A DNA stretch of 8,015 nucleotides, taken from Chlorobiota bacterium. Its GTDB lineage: Bacteria; Bacteroidota; Ignavibacteria; SZUA-365; JAADGX01. Each line of letters starts with the position of its first letter. Positions within the stretch are counted from its first letter, which is position 1. This document shows, piece after piece, positions 1-7,677 of this stretch. The stretch spans positions 1-8,015 of the forward strand of contig JAADGX010000020.1 in NCBI GenBank assembly GCA_013152135.1, written 5' to 3'. The translations under genes and the position numbers were made by a program. A model generated the notes under the pieces. It did not search any database. It saw only the letters and a program-made list of their open reading frames with translations, and was not told the origin of the DNA.

Positions 1-615
1 GGAAAGGATTCCCTTCAGGGAACCGTCGACGACAACATCTCCGACCGCATCGAAGCGGGGACGTTCCTCGTAGCCGCCGCTGTTACTGGTTCGAATATCA
101 CGATCAGAAACGTTCGCTCCGAGCACCTGGCCGTGCTCATTACAAAGCTGGAAGACACGGGCGCGTCAATTCAGTCGGGCAATGGTTCCGTATCGATAAC
201 CGCCCCGGACCGACCGGATCCTGTCAGCATCACTACTGCCATTTACCCCGGGTTTCCAACCGACATGCAGGCGCAGTGGATCGCCCTCATGTGCCTGGCG
301 TCGGGGACGTCAACCGGAACCGACACGATCTACCACGACCGTTTCAGCCACGTGCCGGAATTGCAGCGGCTTTGCGCGCGCATTTCGCTGGGCGAGAACA
401 CCGCGGTTGTCAACGGAGTTGAGCGCCTTACCGGGGCGAAGGTCATGTCCACCGACCTCCGGGCCAGCGCATCGCTCATTCTCGCCGGTCTCGCCGCGCG
501 CGGAACCACCGAGGTGCTGCGCGTCTACCACATCGACCGCGGATACGAATCCATAGAAAAGAAATTGCAAGCTCTCGGCGCGGACATCGTCCGCGTGTCC
601 GGTAAAGAATATTGA
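1..615 (+). CDS. murA: UDP-N-acetylglucosamine 1-carboxyvinyltransferase, C-terminal part (5' end outside window)
   Basis: MurA transfers the enolpyruvyl group of phosphoenolpyruvate to the 3'-OH of UDP-GlcNAc in the cytoplasm, the first committed step of peptidoglycan synthesis. The reading frame is open from base 1 and gives 204 codons before the TGA at 613-615, about half of the usual roughly 420 aa. Recognisable landmarks, in fragment numbering, are the SDRIEAGTFLVAAA segment near residues 14-27, GFPTDMQAQ with the general-base Asp at about 88 (Asp305 in E. coli), FSHVPEL, TDLRASASL, and the terminal YHIDRGYE with Arg at about 180 (Arg397 in E. coli). The C-terminus stops where the E. coli enzyme does, so this end is intact. 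The PEP-binding Cys/Asp loop and the active-site Lys lie upstream of the window, so fosfomycin susceptibility cannot be judged. The next gene starts 9 nt downstream in the same frame, suggesting co-transcription. Assignment is very secure; only the 5' half is unseen. Confidence 0.97.
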   Translation, partial: GKDSLQGTVDDNISDRIEAGTFLVAAAVTGSNITIRNVRSEHLAVLITKLEDTGASIQSGNGSVSITAPDRPDPVSITTAIYPGFPTDMQAQWIALMCLASGTSTGTDTIYHDRFSHVPELQRLCARISLGENTAVVNGVERLTGAKVMSTDLRASASLILAGLAARGTTEVLRVYHIDRGYESIEKKLQALGADIVRVSGKEY

Positions 616-617
616 GG
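613..617 (+). promoter_or_regulatory. Shine-Dalgarno site overlapping the murA stop codon
   Basis: TGAGG overlaps the murA TGA and lies 7 nt before the ATG at 625. This spacing supports 625 as the start of the propeller gene and suggests that its translation is coupled to murA termination. Confidence 0.6.
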
Positions 618-624
618 TTTCAGC

Positions 625-1644
625 ATGATTTTTACAGCGCCTTCATTCTTTCTCATCCTGCTTTCCTTCGTCTTTTCACCGCACCAGCCGGTGAAAATCG
701 ATTATACCGTCGAAGTTGGGATCATCCGCAATAGCCTGCTCAAGCCGGGAACGAAGCCCGAAAACCTGGCCTATGGACTGAGCACAAGCACGGACGATGG
801 AAAGACCTGGTCTTCCCGGGGATGGCCGTTCGCGCAAGTACGAGCCGTGCTTCATGCAAGCAGCGGAACCCTGTTGCTCGGTTGCGATCACGGCATCCTG
901 AAAAAACGGGATTCCTCCTGGGTTCTTACCAGCGATTGGCGGCTCAAGAACATCACCTGCTTCGTGGAAATCGCGGACGCTCCCAGCATTATCCTCGCCG
1001 GAACAGCACAAGGACTTTGGGTCTCGAGTGATCTTGGCGACACCTGGAGCGACCTCACTTCGACACTTCCCGAGGATGACAGCCGATACATCAACGCTTT
1101 CGTTATGGATCCCACCGGTGCCGTATTCGCGGCCACCGAAAACGGATGCCTCGTCAGTAATGATTCCGGGCTCACGTGGTCGCGAGCGGGGTTGACCGGA
1201 GAACGTGTCCGCGACCTGACTCTGCACAATGGATCCGGCTTACTGGCGGCGGCAACCCGCACCGGCGTTTTCTTCTCTTCCAATCGGGGAAAATCCTGGC
1301 GCAAGAGTTCCGAAGGATTGTTGAGCGTAAAGATGACCTGTATTCTCGCGGATACCGCCCGCGATAATACGTTCTATGCGGGGACTACCGACATGGGTAT
1401 TTTCAGGACTACCGACGGCGGCAAGACCTGGACTCCGGGTTCATTTGGAATCACGAATTACTTCATCCGCTCCCTGTACATCGACCACTCTTTGACCGGA
1501 AGAATCTATGCCGGCACCGACGGCGGTCTCTTCGTACTCAAACCCGGCCACGATAAATGGGACACATTCGACCTGGGAAGCTGTGCGATTTCTTCCATTC
1601 ACGTTCACCCGTTCATGCAAGACAGCAGTCAGAACCATGAATAA
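625..1644 (+). CDS. Secreted single-domain Asp-box (BNR-like) seven-bladed beta-propeller protein
   Basis: This 339-aa protein starts with a hydrophobic segment (residues about 4-18) that resembles an export signal, although its n-region has no Lys or Arg, which is atypical. The rest is a repeat protein. Asp-box motifs (S/T-x-D/N-x-G-x-S/T-W) occur at residues 55-62, 134-141, 178-185, 218-225 and 262-269, and degenerate copies ending in Trp99 and Trp312 complete the series. The seven Trp residues are 37-44 residues apart, which fits one complete seven-bladed propeller. Asp boxes are structural turns found in sialidases, GH74 xyloglucanases, sortilins and photosynthesis assembly factors, so they do not define an activity. 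I see no sialidase-type catalytic set and no T9SS tail, so the protein may be periplasmic or membrane-bound. The start is supported by the TGAGG site 7 nt upstream. The gene follows murA by 9 nt and overlaps the next gene by 8 nt, so the three probably share a transcript. Fold confident, function unknown. Confidence 0.85.
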   Translation: MIFTAPSFFLILLSFVFSPHQPVKIDYTVEVGIIRNSLLKPGTKPENLAYGLSTSTDDGKTWSSRGWPFAQVRAVLHASSGTLLLGCDHGILKKRDSSWVLTSDWRLKNITCFVEIADAPSIILAGTAQGLWVSSDLGDTWSDLTSTLPEDDSRYINAFVMDPTGAVFAATENGCLVSNDSGLTWSRAGLTGERVRDLTLHNGSGLLAAATRTGVFFSSNRGKSWRKSSEGLLSVKMTCILADTARDNTFYAGTTDMGIFRTTDGGKTWTPGSFGITNYFIRSLYIDHSLTGRIYAGTDGGLFVLKPGHDKWDTFDLGSCAISSIHVHPFMQDSSQNHE

Positions 1645-3394
1645 ATTTTTGAAAATCCTCCCGTTCATCTTCTTGATCACCGCCGCCACCATTTCAGCGG
1701 TTGGACAGACGACGTACGAAGAACGCTGCGATTCCGTGAAGGCGTTTTTCTCAACGTTCGACATCGCCCCCGACTACTTCATCCTCACGGCGCGTTTCCA
1801 CGAAGGCGTCGACCTTGATACGGCTGTTGTTACACTGGATAACTTGTTGTCCGGTCAACCCCGTGGTGACGCGTACTGGATGTTCTCGACCATGGCCCTG
1901 TACCTGCATGGTGCGCCAAACCTGCCGGAGCAGCAGAAGAAACACATCCGGGAACTCTGGAGCACGTACCAGCCCCTGCCCGGCCGGTCCGAGCACGAGC
2001 ACGTGCTTTACTACGCCGCCCTCCTCCTGGCGACCGAGAATTTTCACGACATGGATGAACGGGGCTGGTTTAACGGAAAATCCACTGATCTGAACCATAG
2101 CGAGGCGGAGACGTTTCTTCTCGACTGGTTCGCGAGAACCACCGAGGACGGCATGGAGGAATTCGATTCCCCGACACATACAGGATTCTTTCTCTCCGCC
2201 ATGTTATTGCTGCGCGACTTCGCCGCCGACCAGGGCGTGCGAACGCGCTCAGAGATCATGCTCGATTGGTTGCTGGCGGAATTCGCGGCCAAGTACCGCG
2301 ACGGCATGTATACCGGCCCCCACAGCCTGGAATTCGAGTACTCCGTGATCCGCCCGCGGGCCAGCGCCATGACCTGCATCGGGGCGCTGTTGTTCGGCGA
2401 CGTCGAGTTGTGTTATACCGGGGAACAACTCCTTTTCGCGTTCAGTTCGTACCGCCCCCCGGATATCCTTCGACAAATCGCGCTGGAAAACGTCCGGCCG
2501 CATACCATCGTCCAGAGGAGACGCGCCGGCGTACGCTATCGCAATACAACGGCCCCGAAATACGTGTATGAAACAACGTTCCTCACGCCCTGGTACGCAA
2601 TCGGCTCGCTCGACGGCGGCTTGATCCAGCCCGTGAACCAGCACAGTTGGGATGTGAGCTGGAAGGCGCCGATTGATCGGTCTACGATTTTTTCTTTGCA
2701 TCCAGCAGCTTCCCCCGAGTTGCTGGCGGAATTTTACCCGGCATGCGAAGAGGAAGCCTGGAACACACTCGCTTCCCTCTACGGCCGGTATCCCACGTTC
2801 AATAAATACGTCGGCGGCTCGCCGTACGAAGAACTGTTCCAATACCGCAATACTCTCATTGCCATGTACGACATCCCGAAGACCGACCGGCACAAGCTTA
2901 TCACCACGTTCTTCCCCCACGGACTGGACGCCACCGACGCCGACTCCACCGGCCCAGGGTGGATTTTTGCCCGGAGCTGGAGATTCTTGATCGGCGTATT
3001 CGCGGTGCGGCCGTACCAGATGGTTTCCGAACCCGCCGGTACCCGGTTTGTTTCGCCGTTCTCGCGGAACGGTTTAATCGTCCAGGTTGCTTCTCCTCCG
3101 GAGGTGCCGACCTTCGAGGATTTCGTTGAACGCGTAAAGGCCAGCAAGGTGGACACCAGCGCCTTTGCGCGAAAAAAACGCATACGGTACACAACGATAT
3201 TCGGTGACAAGTTGGAATTCACGTACGGCGGCGCACGAAAAGTGAACAGGAAGAAAACGCGCTTCGATCCGGACTACCTGGTCAAAAGCCCGGTGCTCAC
3301 CAGCAAGGCCGGAACGGGTGTTCTGCGCGTGACCTTCCGGAAAGACACGTTGATTCTGGACATGAAGAACGTTCGAATCACGCACAAGCCGTGA
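1637..3394 (+). CDS. Secreted two-domain protein, probably alpha/alpha-toroid plus beta-sandwich (polysaccharide-lyase-like), function unknown
   Basis: The frame is open from an ATG at 1508, but the ATG at 1637 is chosen because it is followed at once by a classical signal peptide: MNK, a hydrophobic core, and likely cleavage near residue 23 (AVG|Q). That gives 585 aa. Residues about 30-290 look helical, with conserved-looking patches at EHEHVLYYAALLLATENF (119 onward), GMEEFDSPTHTGFF (172-185) and TGPHSLEFEY (226 onward, His229). From about 290 the sequence turns beta-rich, with TPWYAIGS (317-324) and NQHSWDVSW (His336, Trp338). An alpha/alpha toroid followed by a beta-sandwich is the layout of heparinase II/III- and alginate-lyase-type polysaccharide lyases, and I infer that relationship from pattern alone. 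No catalytic Tyr/His/Asn set can be assigned with certainty. There is no sorting tail. No good Shine-Dalgarno sequence precedes the start, so translation is probably coupled to the propeller gene it overlaps by 8 nt. It could instead be a non-enzymatic carbohydrate-binding or structural protein. Confidence 0.62.
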   Translation: MNKFLKILPFIFLITAATISAVGQTTYEERCDSVKAFFSTFDIAPDYFILTARFHEGVDLDTAVVTLDNLLSGQPRGDAYWMFSTMALYLHGAPNLPEQQKKHIRELWSTYQPLPGRSEHEHVLYYAALLLATENFHDMDERGWFNGKSTDLNHSEAETFLLDWFARTTEDGMEEFDSPTHTGFFLSAMLLLRDFAADQGVRTRSEIMLDWLLAEFAAKYRDGMYTGPHSLEFEYSVIRPRASAMTCIGALLFGDVELCYTGEQLLFAFSSYRPPDILRQIALENVRPHTIVQRRRAGVRYRNTTAPKYVYETTFLTPWYAIGSLDGGLIQPVNQHSWDVSWKAPIDRSTIFSLHPAASPELLAEFYPACEEEAWNTLASLYGRYPTFNKYVGGSPYEELFQYRNTLIAMYDIPKTDRHKLITTFFPHGLDATDADSTGPGWIFARSWRFLIGVFAVRPYQMVSEPAGTRFVSPFSRNGLIVQVASPPEVPTFEDFVERVKASKVDTSAFARKKRIRYTTIFGDKLEFTYGGARKVNRKKTRFDPDYLVKSPVLTSKAGTGVLRVTFRKDTLILDMKNVRITHKP

Positions 3395-3400
3395 ATAATA

Positions 3401-3429
3401 TTCAATGGACACCGTCCTTTTCCATTGAA
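3401..3429 (+). terminator. Perfect 9-bp inverted repeat after the murA-propeller-toroid cluster
   Basis: TTCAATGGA (3401-3409) and TCCATTGAA (3421-3429) are perfect reverse complements around an 11-nt loop, starting 6 nt after the stop codon of the toroid gene. The position fits a transcript 3' end, but no U-tract follows, so it is not a canonical intrinsic terminator. A regulator-binding palindrome for the gene at 3498 is the alternative. Confidence 0.45.
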
Positions 3430-3497
3430 ACAAAAGTAATATTATCCGATGTTATAGCGGTCTGCCTTTCTGTTATTCCATTATCCATGATTGTTTT

Positions 3498-6245
3498 ATG
3501 CGCACGTCAATACTCTTTCTACTGATAGTATCAGCTTTTGCGGCACCCTTGTACTCACAGTACCGCCCGCTCTCTCCGACCGATCAATCATTGCTGTACA
3601 AGGATTCTCCGGCCTGGATCAAGGCAAGAGCGGAATACTTTTTCTCGCAGCGTGCTTACCCGCTTGGATACATTCCGGATGGCGCGCGGGTACAGGCTCT
3701 CCGCGACGCGCGCGCGATGACCGCCTGGCAGCCGCCATCTTCGCTGCAAAAAGGTAACACCGCTGCCGCAACAACCTGGAAACTCATCGGTCCAGTAAAC
3801 CGCGGCGGGAGAGTAACCGGACTGGCCATCGACCCGGCACAACCCAACGTGGTGTTCATGACCGCGGCCGACGGCGGAGTCTGGAAATCAACGAACTTTG
3901 GCGGAAAGTTCATCCCCGTGGCCGATGATCTCGCGACCATGGCCATGGGATCGGTTACGGTCGATCCGTCGAATTCCAGCGTCGTGTACGTAGGCACGGG
4001 CGAAGCGAACTTCAGTTCCGATTCGTACCCCGGTATCGGAATGGTGAAATCGACCGACAGCGGAACAACGTGGCAAAAGGCGGGTCCAAAAATATCCGGT
4101 AACATCGCGCACGTGGCCGTTCATCCCGTCAACGGGCAGATCGTGCTCGCGGCAACGAAATCGGGTATGTTCCGCTCGTCCAATGGAGGCGATTCGTGGA
4201 CCAAGGTAATCGCGGGAAACACGAACGACGTGGATATCCATCCCGTCGATCCCAGTATCGTCTTCGGCTGCGTCGCAGGCAAAGGCGTATATCGTTCGAC
4301 GGACGCGGGAGTCACGTGGACGCAATTGAACAATGGTATCCCCACGACGAAAATCCGGCGCCTGGAACTCGACATCTGCCGCAATCAACCGCAGTACGTG
4401 TACGTGGTCATGGTGCAGCAAAGCGGGGGCAAACTTAAAGGCGTCTATCGTTCCACGGACACGGGCGATTCGTGGACCCTCCAGGCGAACACACCGAATT
4501 TCTTCGGATCACAAGGCTGGTACAATATTACGATCGCGGTCAAGCCGGATGATCCCAAAATCGTCCTGATTGGTGGCATCGGATTGTATCGTTCCTCCGA
4601 CGCCGGAGTGAGCTGGAAAAGCGTGAGGTCCGTGCACGTCGATCAGCATGCCCTGGCATGGGATCCAGTCAATACGAACAGGGTCCTCGTAGGAAACGAC
4701 GGCGGCGTTTACCGCTCGACGAATGCCGGACAATCTTGGGTGAGCAGGAACGGCAATCTTCCAATAACGCAGTACTACGCTATCGACGTCGACCGCAACA
4801 ACGCCAACCTTATTTACGGGGGCACACAGGACAACGGGACTCATCGCGGGTCGGGTGGACTGGTAAACTGGAGCCACGTGGTCGGTGGTGACGGCGGATA
4901 CGCCAACATCGATTACCTTGATTCCCGGTACGTGTACGCGGAGTACCAGCGAGGGAGCCACGTCCGTTCAACCAACGGTGGCGTTACGTTCAAGTACGTC
5001 AACAAAGGCATCGTGGGCAACGGTCTCTGGGTGACGCCGGTGGCCATGGACCCGGTCGATCCGAAAATTCTTTACACTTCCACGCGACAATTGTACAAAA
5101 CCGTCAACCGGGCCCAATTGTGGTTCGTGTACAACGGCAACATGGATTCCACCGGATATATTTCCACTATCGCAGTGGCCCCCTCGGACCGCAACACTAT
5201 TCTCATTGGAAAAACCACGGGGAAAGTCTGGCGGACGACCAACATGGGAGTGAGCTGGGAAAACATCAGCGCCGGACTCTCCAAACGATATTGCAAGCGG
5301 GTAGCAGTGGACCCCACGAATCCGTCCGTGTACTACGTGACGTTCTCCGGTTATGGACAGCCCCACGTGTACCGCTCGTCAAACAGGGGAGATACATGGG
5401 TCAACATCTCTTCCAACCTTCCCAACATTCCCGTGAACGACATCGAAATCAATCCCGGTGATCCCGGCACACTGTACGTCGCCACCGACCTCGGGGTCTT
5501 TGTCACCACCGATACCGGCGGTACCTGGTCGCAGATGTTCGACGGCATGCCGCGGGCAGTGGTAGTTGACCTGCACCTGCACGCCGCCACGGGCCTGTTG
5601 CGGGCGGCCACGCACGGGCGCAGTATTTACGAAGTAGCTGTTACCGTCCCCGTAGAGCTGGAAGCTCTTCATGCAGTGGTTGAAGGCATGGACATCGTTC
5701 TGCGATGGAGAACGGCGAGCGAAACAAATAACTACGGTTTCAAAATCGAACGGCGCTTCGGTGAAGGCACGTGGACAGAGGTGGGATTCGTACCCGGATC
5801 CGGGACTACTTCGCAAACGCAAACGTACATCTGGCGCGAACCGCTGACATCGCTGCCGGCGGAGACAAAAGAAGCATGGTACCGTTTACGCCAGGTGGAC
5901 AACGACGGAACGTCCGAGTACTCCCGTTCAGTACGGGTGGAGATTGCACGACGGTCCCCGACGCGTTTCGCCCTGGAGCCGAATTACCCCAATCCTTTCG
6001 GGTTATCGTCACTTTCCGGTTCACCCATTACCACGCTCACGTATATCATCCCCCACGATGGATTCGTGCGCCTGGCGGTCCGCGACGCACGCGGAAGAGA
6101 AGTCGCGACATTGGTGAACGAACAGAAAAAATCAGGCGCGTACATTGCCGTGTTCGACGCCACCGGCTTGCCGACCGGAGTGTATTTTGTCCAGTTGACA
6201 TCGAACGGTAAACGGACGGTCAGGAAATTGAGCGTTATGAATTGA
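3498..6245 (+). CDS. T9SS-exported double Asp-box beta-propeller protein with Ig/FnIII-like module and type A sorting domain
   Basis: This 915-aa protein begins with a signal peptide (MRTSILFLLIVSAFAAPLYS|Q). A WKLIGPVNRGGRVTGLAIDP opening leads into Asp-box blades at residues 131-138, 185-192, 227-234, 267-274, 319-326, 366-373, 407-414, 491-498, 580-587, 627-634 and 670-677, with degenerate copies ending at Trp458 and Trp542 and a last blade around GRSIYEV. That makes about 14 blades, or two tandem seven-bladed propellers. Residues about 719-819 form an Ig/FnIII-like module with LRWRTASETNNYGFKIER. From about 824 comes a T9SS type A sorting tail: LEPNYPNPF (826-834), REVATLV, then TGVYFVQL and a basic end. 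The family is exported by the Por/T9SS machinery to the cell surface or medium. Similar proteins are often labelled sialidase or glycosyl hydrolase, but I see no sialidase catalytic residues, so binding, adhesion or GH74-like activity all remain open. No Shine-Dalgarno sequence precedes the ATG; the leader is AT-rich, as is frequent in Bacteroidota. It is probably its own transcription unit, about 100 nt after the preceding gene. Confidence 0.92.
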   Translation: MRTSILFLLIVSAFAAPLYSQYRPLSPTDQSLLYKDSPAWIKARAEYFFSQRAYPLGYIPDGARVQALRDARAMTAWQPPSSLQKGNTAAATTWKLIGPVNRGGRVTGLAIDPAQPNVVFMTAADGGVWKSTNFGGKFIPVADDLATMAMGSVTVDPSNSSVVYVGTGEANFSSDSYPGIGMVKSTDSGTTWQKAGPKISGNIAHVAVHPVNGQIVLAATKSGMFRSSNGGDSWTKVIAGNTNDVDIHPVDPSIVFGCVAGKGVYRSTDAGVTWTQLNNGIPTTKIRRLELDICRNQPQYVYVVMVQQSGGKLKGVYRSTDTGDSWTLQANTPNFFGSQGWYNITIAVKPDDPKIVLIGGIGLYRSSDAGVSWKSVRSVHVDQHALAWDPVNTNRVLVGNDGGVYRSTNAGQSWVSRNGNLPITQYYAIDVDRNNANLIYGGTQDNGTHRGSGGLVNWSHVVGGDGGYANIDYLDSRYVYAEYQRGSHVRSTNGGVTFKYVNKGIVGNGLWVTPVAMDPVDPKILYTSTRQLYKTVNRAQLWFVYNGNMDSTGYISTIAVAPSDRNTILIGKTTGKVWRTTNMGVSWENISAGLSKRYCKRVAVDPTNPSVYYVTFSGYGQPHVYRSSNRGDTWVNISSNLPNIPVNDIEINPGDPGTLYVATDLGVFVTTDTGGTWSQMFDGMPRAVVVDLHLHAATGLLRAATHGRSIYEVAVTVPVELEALHAVVEGMDIVLRWRTASETNNYGFKIERRFGEGTWTEVGFVPGSGTTSQTQTYIWREPLTSLPAETKEAWYRLRQVDNDGTSEYSRSVRVEIARRSPTRFALEPNYPNPFGLSSLSGSPITTLTYIIPHDGFVRLAVRDARGREVATLVNEQKKSGAYIAVFDATGLPTGVYFVQLTSNGKRTVRKLSVMN

Positions 6246-6423
6246 GAACCGGCACAGTGGGAATATCTTTCCAGCTTCCTCGAATTGAAAAGCCACGGAG
6301 GCCACGACATCATTCATCGCTGCAAAGTAAATCCAGACGAGAGTCGATAGGACACAGCACGAGATACCCGTCCCGTTTGAACGCGATCACACTGCTAACA
6401 CAATTTCATTTTTCATTCCACGC

Positions 6424-6455
6424 TTGGCTTCGCACCGGCAATTTTCCTACCTTGT
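6424..6455 (+). promoter_or_regulatory. Candidate Bacteroidota-type promoter for carA
   Basis: TTG (6424-6426) and TACCTTGT (6448-6455) are separated by 21 nt, close to the Bacteroidota sigma-A pattern TTG...TAnnTTTG. The expected start site near 6460 would leave a leader of about 20 nt before the carA ATG. The rest of the gap at 6246-6479 shows no gene, no strong terminator for the upstream gene and no riboswitch that I can recognise. Confidence 0.45.
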
Positions 6456-6468
6456 TTCCGGTTTATAT

Positions 6469-6472
6469 GGAG
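6469..6472 (+). promoter_or_regulatory. carA ribosome binding site
   Basis: GGAG lies 7 nt before the ATG at 6480 and supports that start. It contrasts with the gene at 3498, which has no visible Shine-Dalgarno sequence. Confidence 0.65.
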
Positions 6473-6479
6473 ACTATAC

Positions 6480-7610
6480 ATGACACATAGCGCTATTCTG
6501 GTTCTGGAAAACGGCGCCGTTTTCCGGGGCACATCATTCGGTTCCAAGGGTGAGATTACCGGCGAAGTGGTTTTCAATACGTCCATGACCGGCTACCAGG
6601 AAATCCTTACCGACCCTTCGTATGCCGGGCAGATCGTGACGATGACCTCGCCGATGATCGGGAACTACGGCGTGAACAAGGAAGACGTGGAATCCTCGCG
6701 ACCCCGGATCCGCGCCCTCGTAGTAAAAGAATACAGCACTCGCTTCAGCAATTGGCGCGCGGAAACTTCCTTGCACGAATACCTGCAAGAATACGACATC
6801 CCTGGTATAACAGACATTGACACGCGCCAGCTCACGCGCATGATCCGGGAGATCGGCGCCATGCGTGGCATCCTCAGCACGGAGACGGATGACGTAAACG
6901 CACTGTTGGAACGGGTGAAAGCTTCACCCGTCATGAGCGGACTCGATCTCGCTTCGGAAGTCACGACGAAGGAAGCGTACAAGTGGGAATCGGCTCAAAC
7001 GTCGAACGGCTTCGACGTGCCCGTATCTTCGACGGAACCGGCCTTCAACGTGGTAGTGGTTGACTTTGGCGTCAAGTACAACATCCTCCGCCGCTTGCGC
7101 GCCCACGGTATGAAACTGCATGTCGTTCCCGCCTCTGCTTCCGCCGATGAAATACTGGCCCTGGAGCCTGACGGGATATTCCTGAGCAACGGCCCCGGCG
7201 ATCCGGCGGCGGTAACGTACGCGATCGACACCATTCGGAGGCTCGTCGGGAAGAAACCAATTTTCGGTATCTGCCTTGGACACCAGCTCCTCGCCCTTGC
7301 CTTGGGCGCGAAAACCTACAAGTTGAAATTCGGTCACCGCGGCGCGAATCATCCCGTGAAAAACCTCCGCACCGCCGTGGTGGAAATCACGTCGCAAAAT
7401 CACGGATTCGCCGTGGATGCCGACTCCCTCCCCGCGGACCTGGAGCTGACCCACGTCAACCTGAACGACAGCACTGTTGAAGGTTTCCGGCACCGCTCGG
7501 AGCCGGTCTTTTGCGTGCAATACCATCCCGAAGCCTCTCCGGGCCCACACGACAGCGATTACCTGTTCAGGCAATTCAGGGAAATAATGACCGGTGAATT
7601 CACCACGTAG
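6480..7610 (+). CDS. carA: Carbamoyl-phosphate synthase small (glutaminase) subunit
   Basis: CarA hydrolyses glutamine and passes ammonia to the large subunit CarB, which makes carbamoyl phosphate for pyrimidine and arginine synthesis in the cytoplasm. At 376 aa it is full length (E. coli CarA is 382 aa). The N-terminal domain shows LENGAVFRG, GEVVFNTSMTGYQEILTDPSY and ITDIDTRQLTR, all typical of the family. The class I glutamine amidotransferase domain starts near residue 190 (VVVDFGVKYNILR), carries LSNGPGDPA, then the nucleophile elbow GICLGHQ with Cys265, the SQNHGFAV segment, and QYHPEASPGPHD with His349 and Glu351. This is the complete Cys-His-Glu triad, matching E. coli Cys269, His353 and Glu355. 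The start is fixed by a GGAG site 7 nt upstream. No carB follows; the next gene is convergent, so carA is monocistronic here and carB must lie elsewhere. No attenuator or PyrR-type leader is evident in the short predicted 5' UTR. Confidence 0.98.
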   Translation: MTHSAILVLENGAVFRGTSFGSKGEITGEVVFNTSMTGYQEILTDPSYAGQIVTMTSPMIGNYGVNKEDVESSRPRIRALVVKEYSTRFSNWRAETSLHEYLQEYDIPGITDIDTRQLTRMIREIGAMRGILSTETDDVNALLERVKASPVMSGLDLASEVTTKEAYKWESAQTSNGFDVPVSSTEPAFNVVVVDFGVKYNILRRLRAHGMKLHVVPASASADEILALEPDGIFLSNGPGDPAAVTYAIDTIRRLVGKKPIFGICLGHQLLALALGAKTYKLKFGHRGANHPVKNLRTAVVEITSQNHGFAVDADSLPADLELTHVNLNDSTVEGFRHRSEPVFCVQYHPEASPGPHDSDYLFRQFREIMTGEFTT

Positions 7611-7677
7611 CGATTAATTCGTTGAGAGGCGCACCGTCCAAAAAAGCAGCGGTCAACCGGCCCTTCGCGCCTTTCTC

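Noticed and set aside
1508..1636. In-frame ATG at 1508 extending the toroid protein by 43 residues
   Set aside because: It would overlap the propeller gene by 137 nt and bury the signal peptide that begins exactly at the ATG at 1637.
2249..2920. A 223-codon minus-strand frame opposite the toroid gene
   Set aside because: It is an antisense shadow of a well-supported coding frame in moderately GC-rich DNA; it has no ribosome binding site or recognisable domain.
3425..3457. Sigma-70-like promoter TTGAAA ... TTATAG before the gene at 3498
   Set aside because: The spacer is 21 nt, too long for sigma-70, the -10 match is poor, and the -35 lies within the palindrome arm.
3888..5720. Possible sialidase or other glycosidase call from the many Asp boxes
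   Set aside because: Asp boxes are structural only; no arginine triad or Tyr/Glu nucleophile pair typical of sialidases could be located.
6246..6423. Possible riboswitch or pyrimidine attenuator upstream of carA
   Set aside because: No conserved aptamer core, anti-terminator pairing or U-tract was seen, and the likely promoter lies downstream of this stretch.
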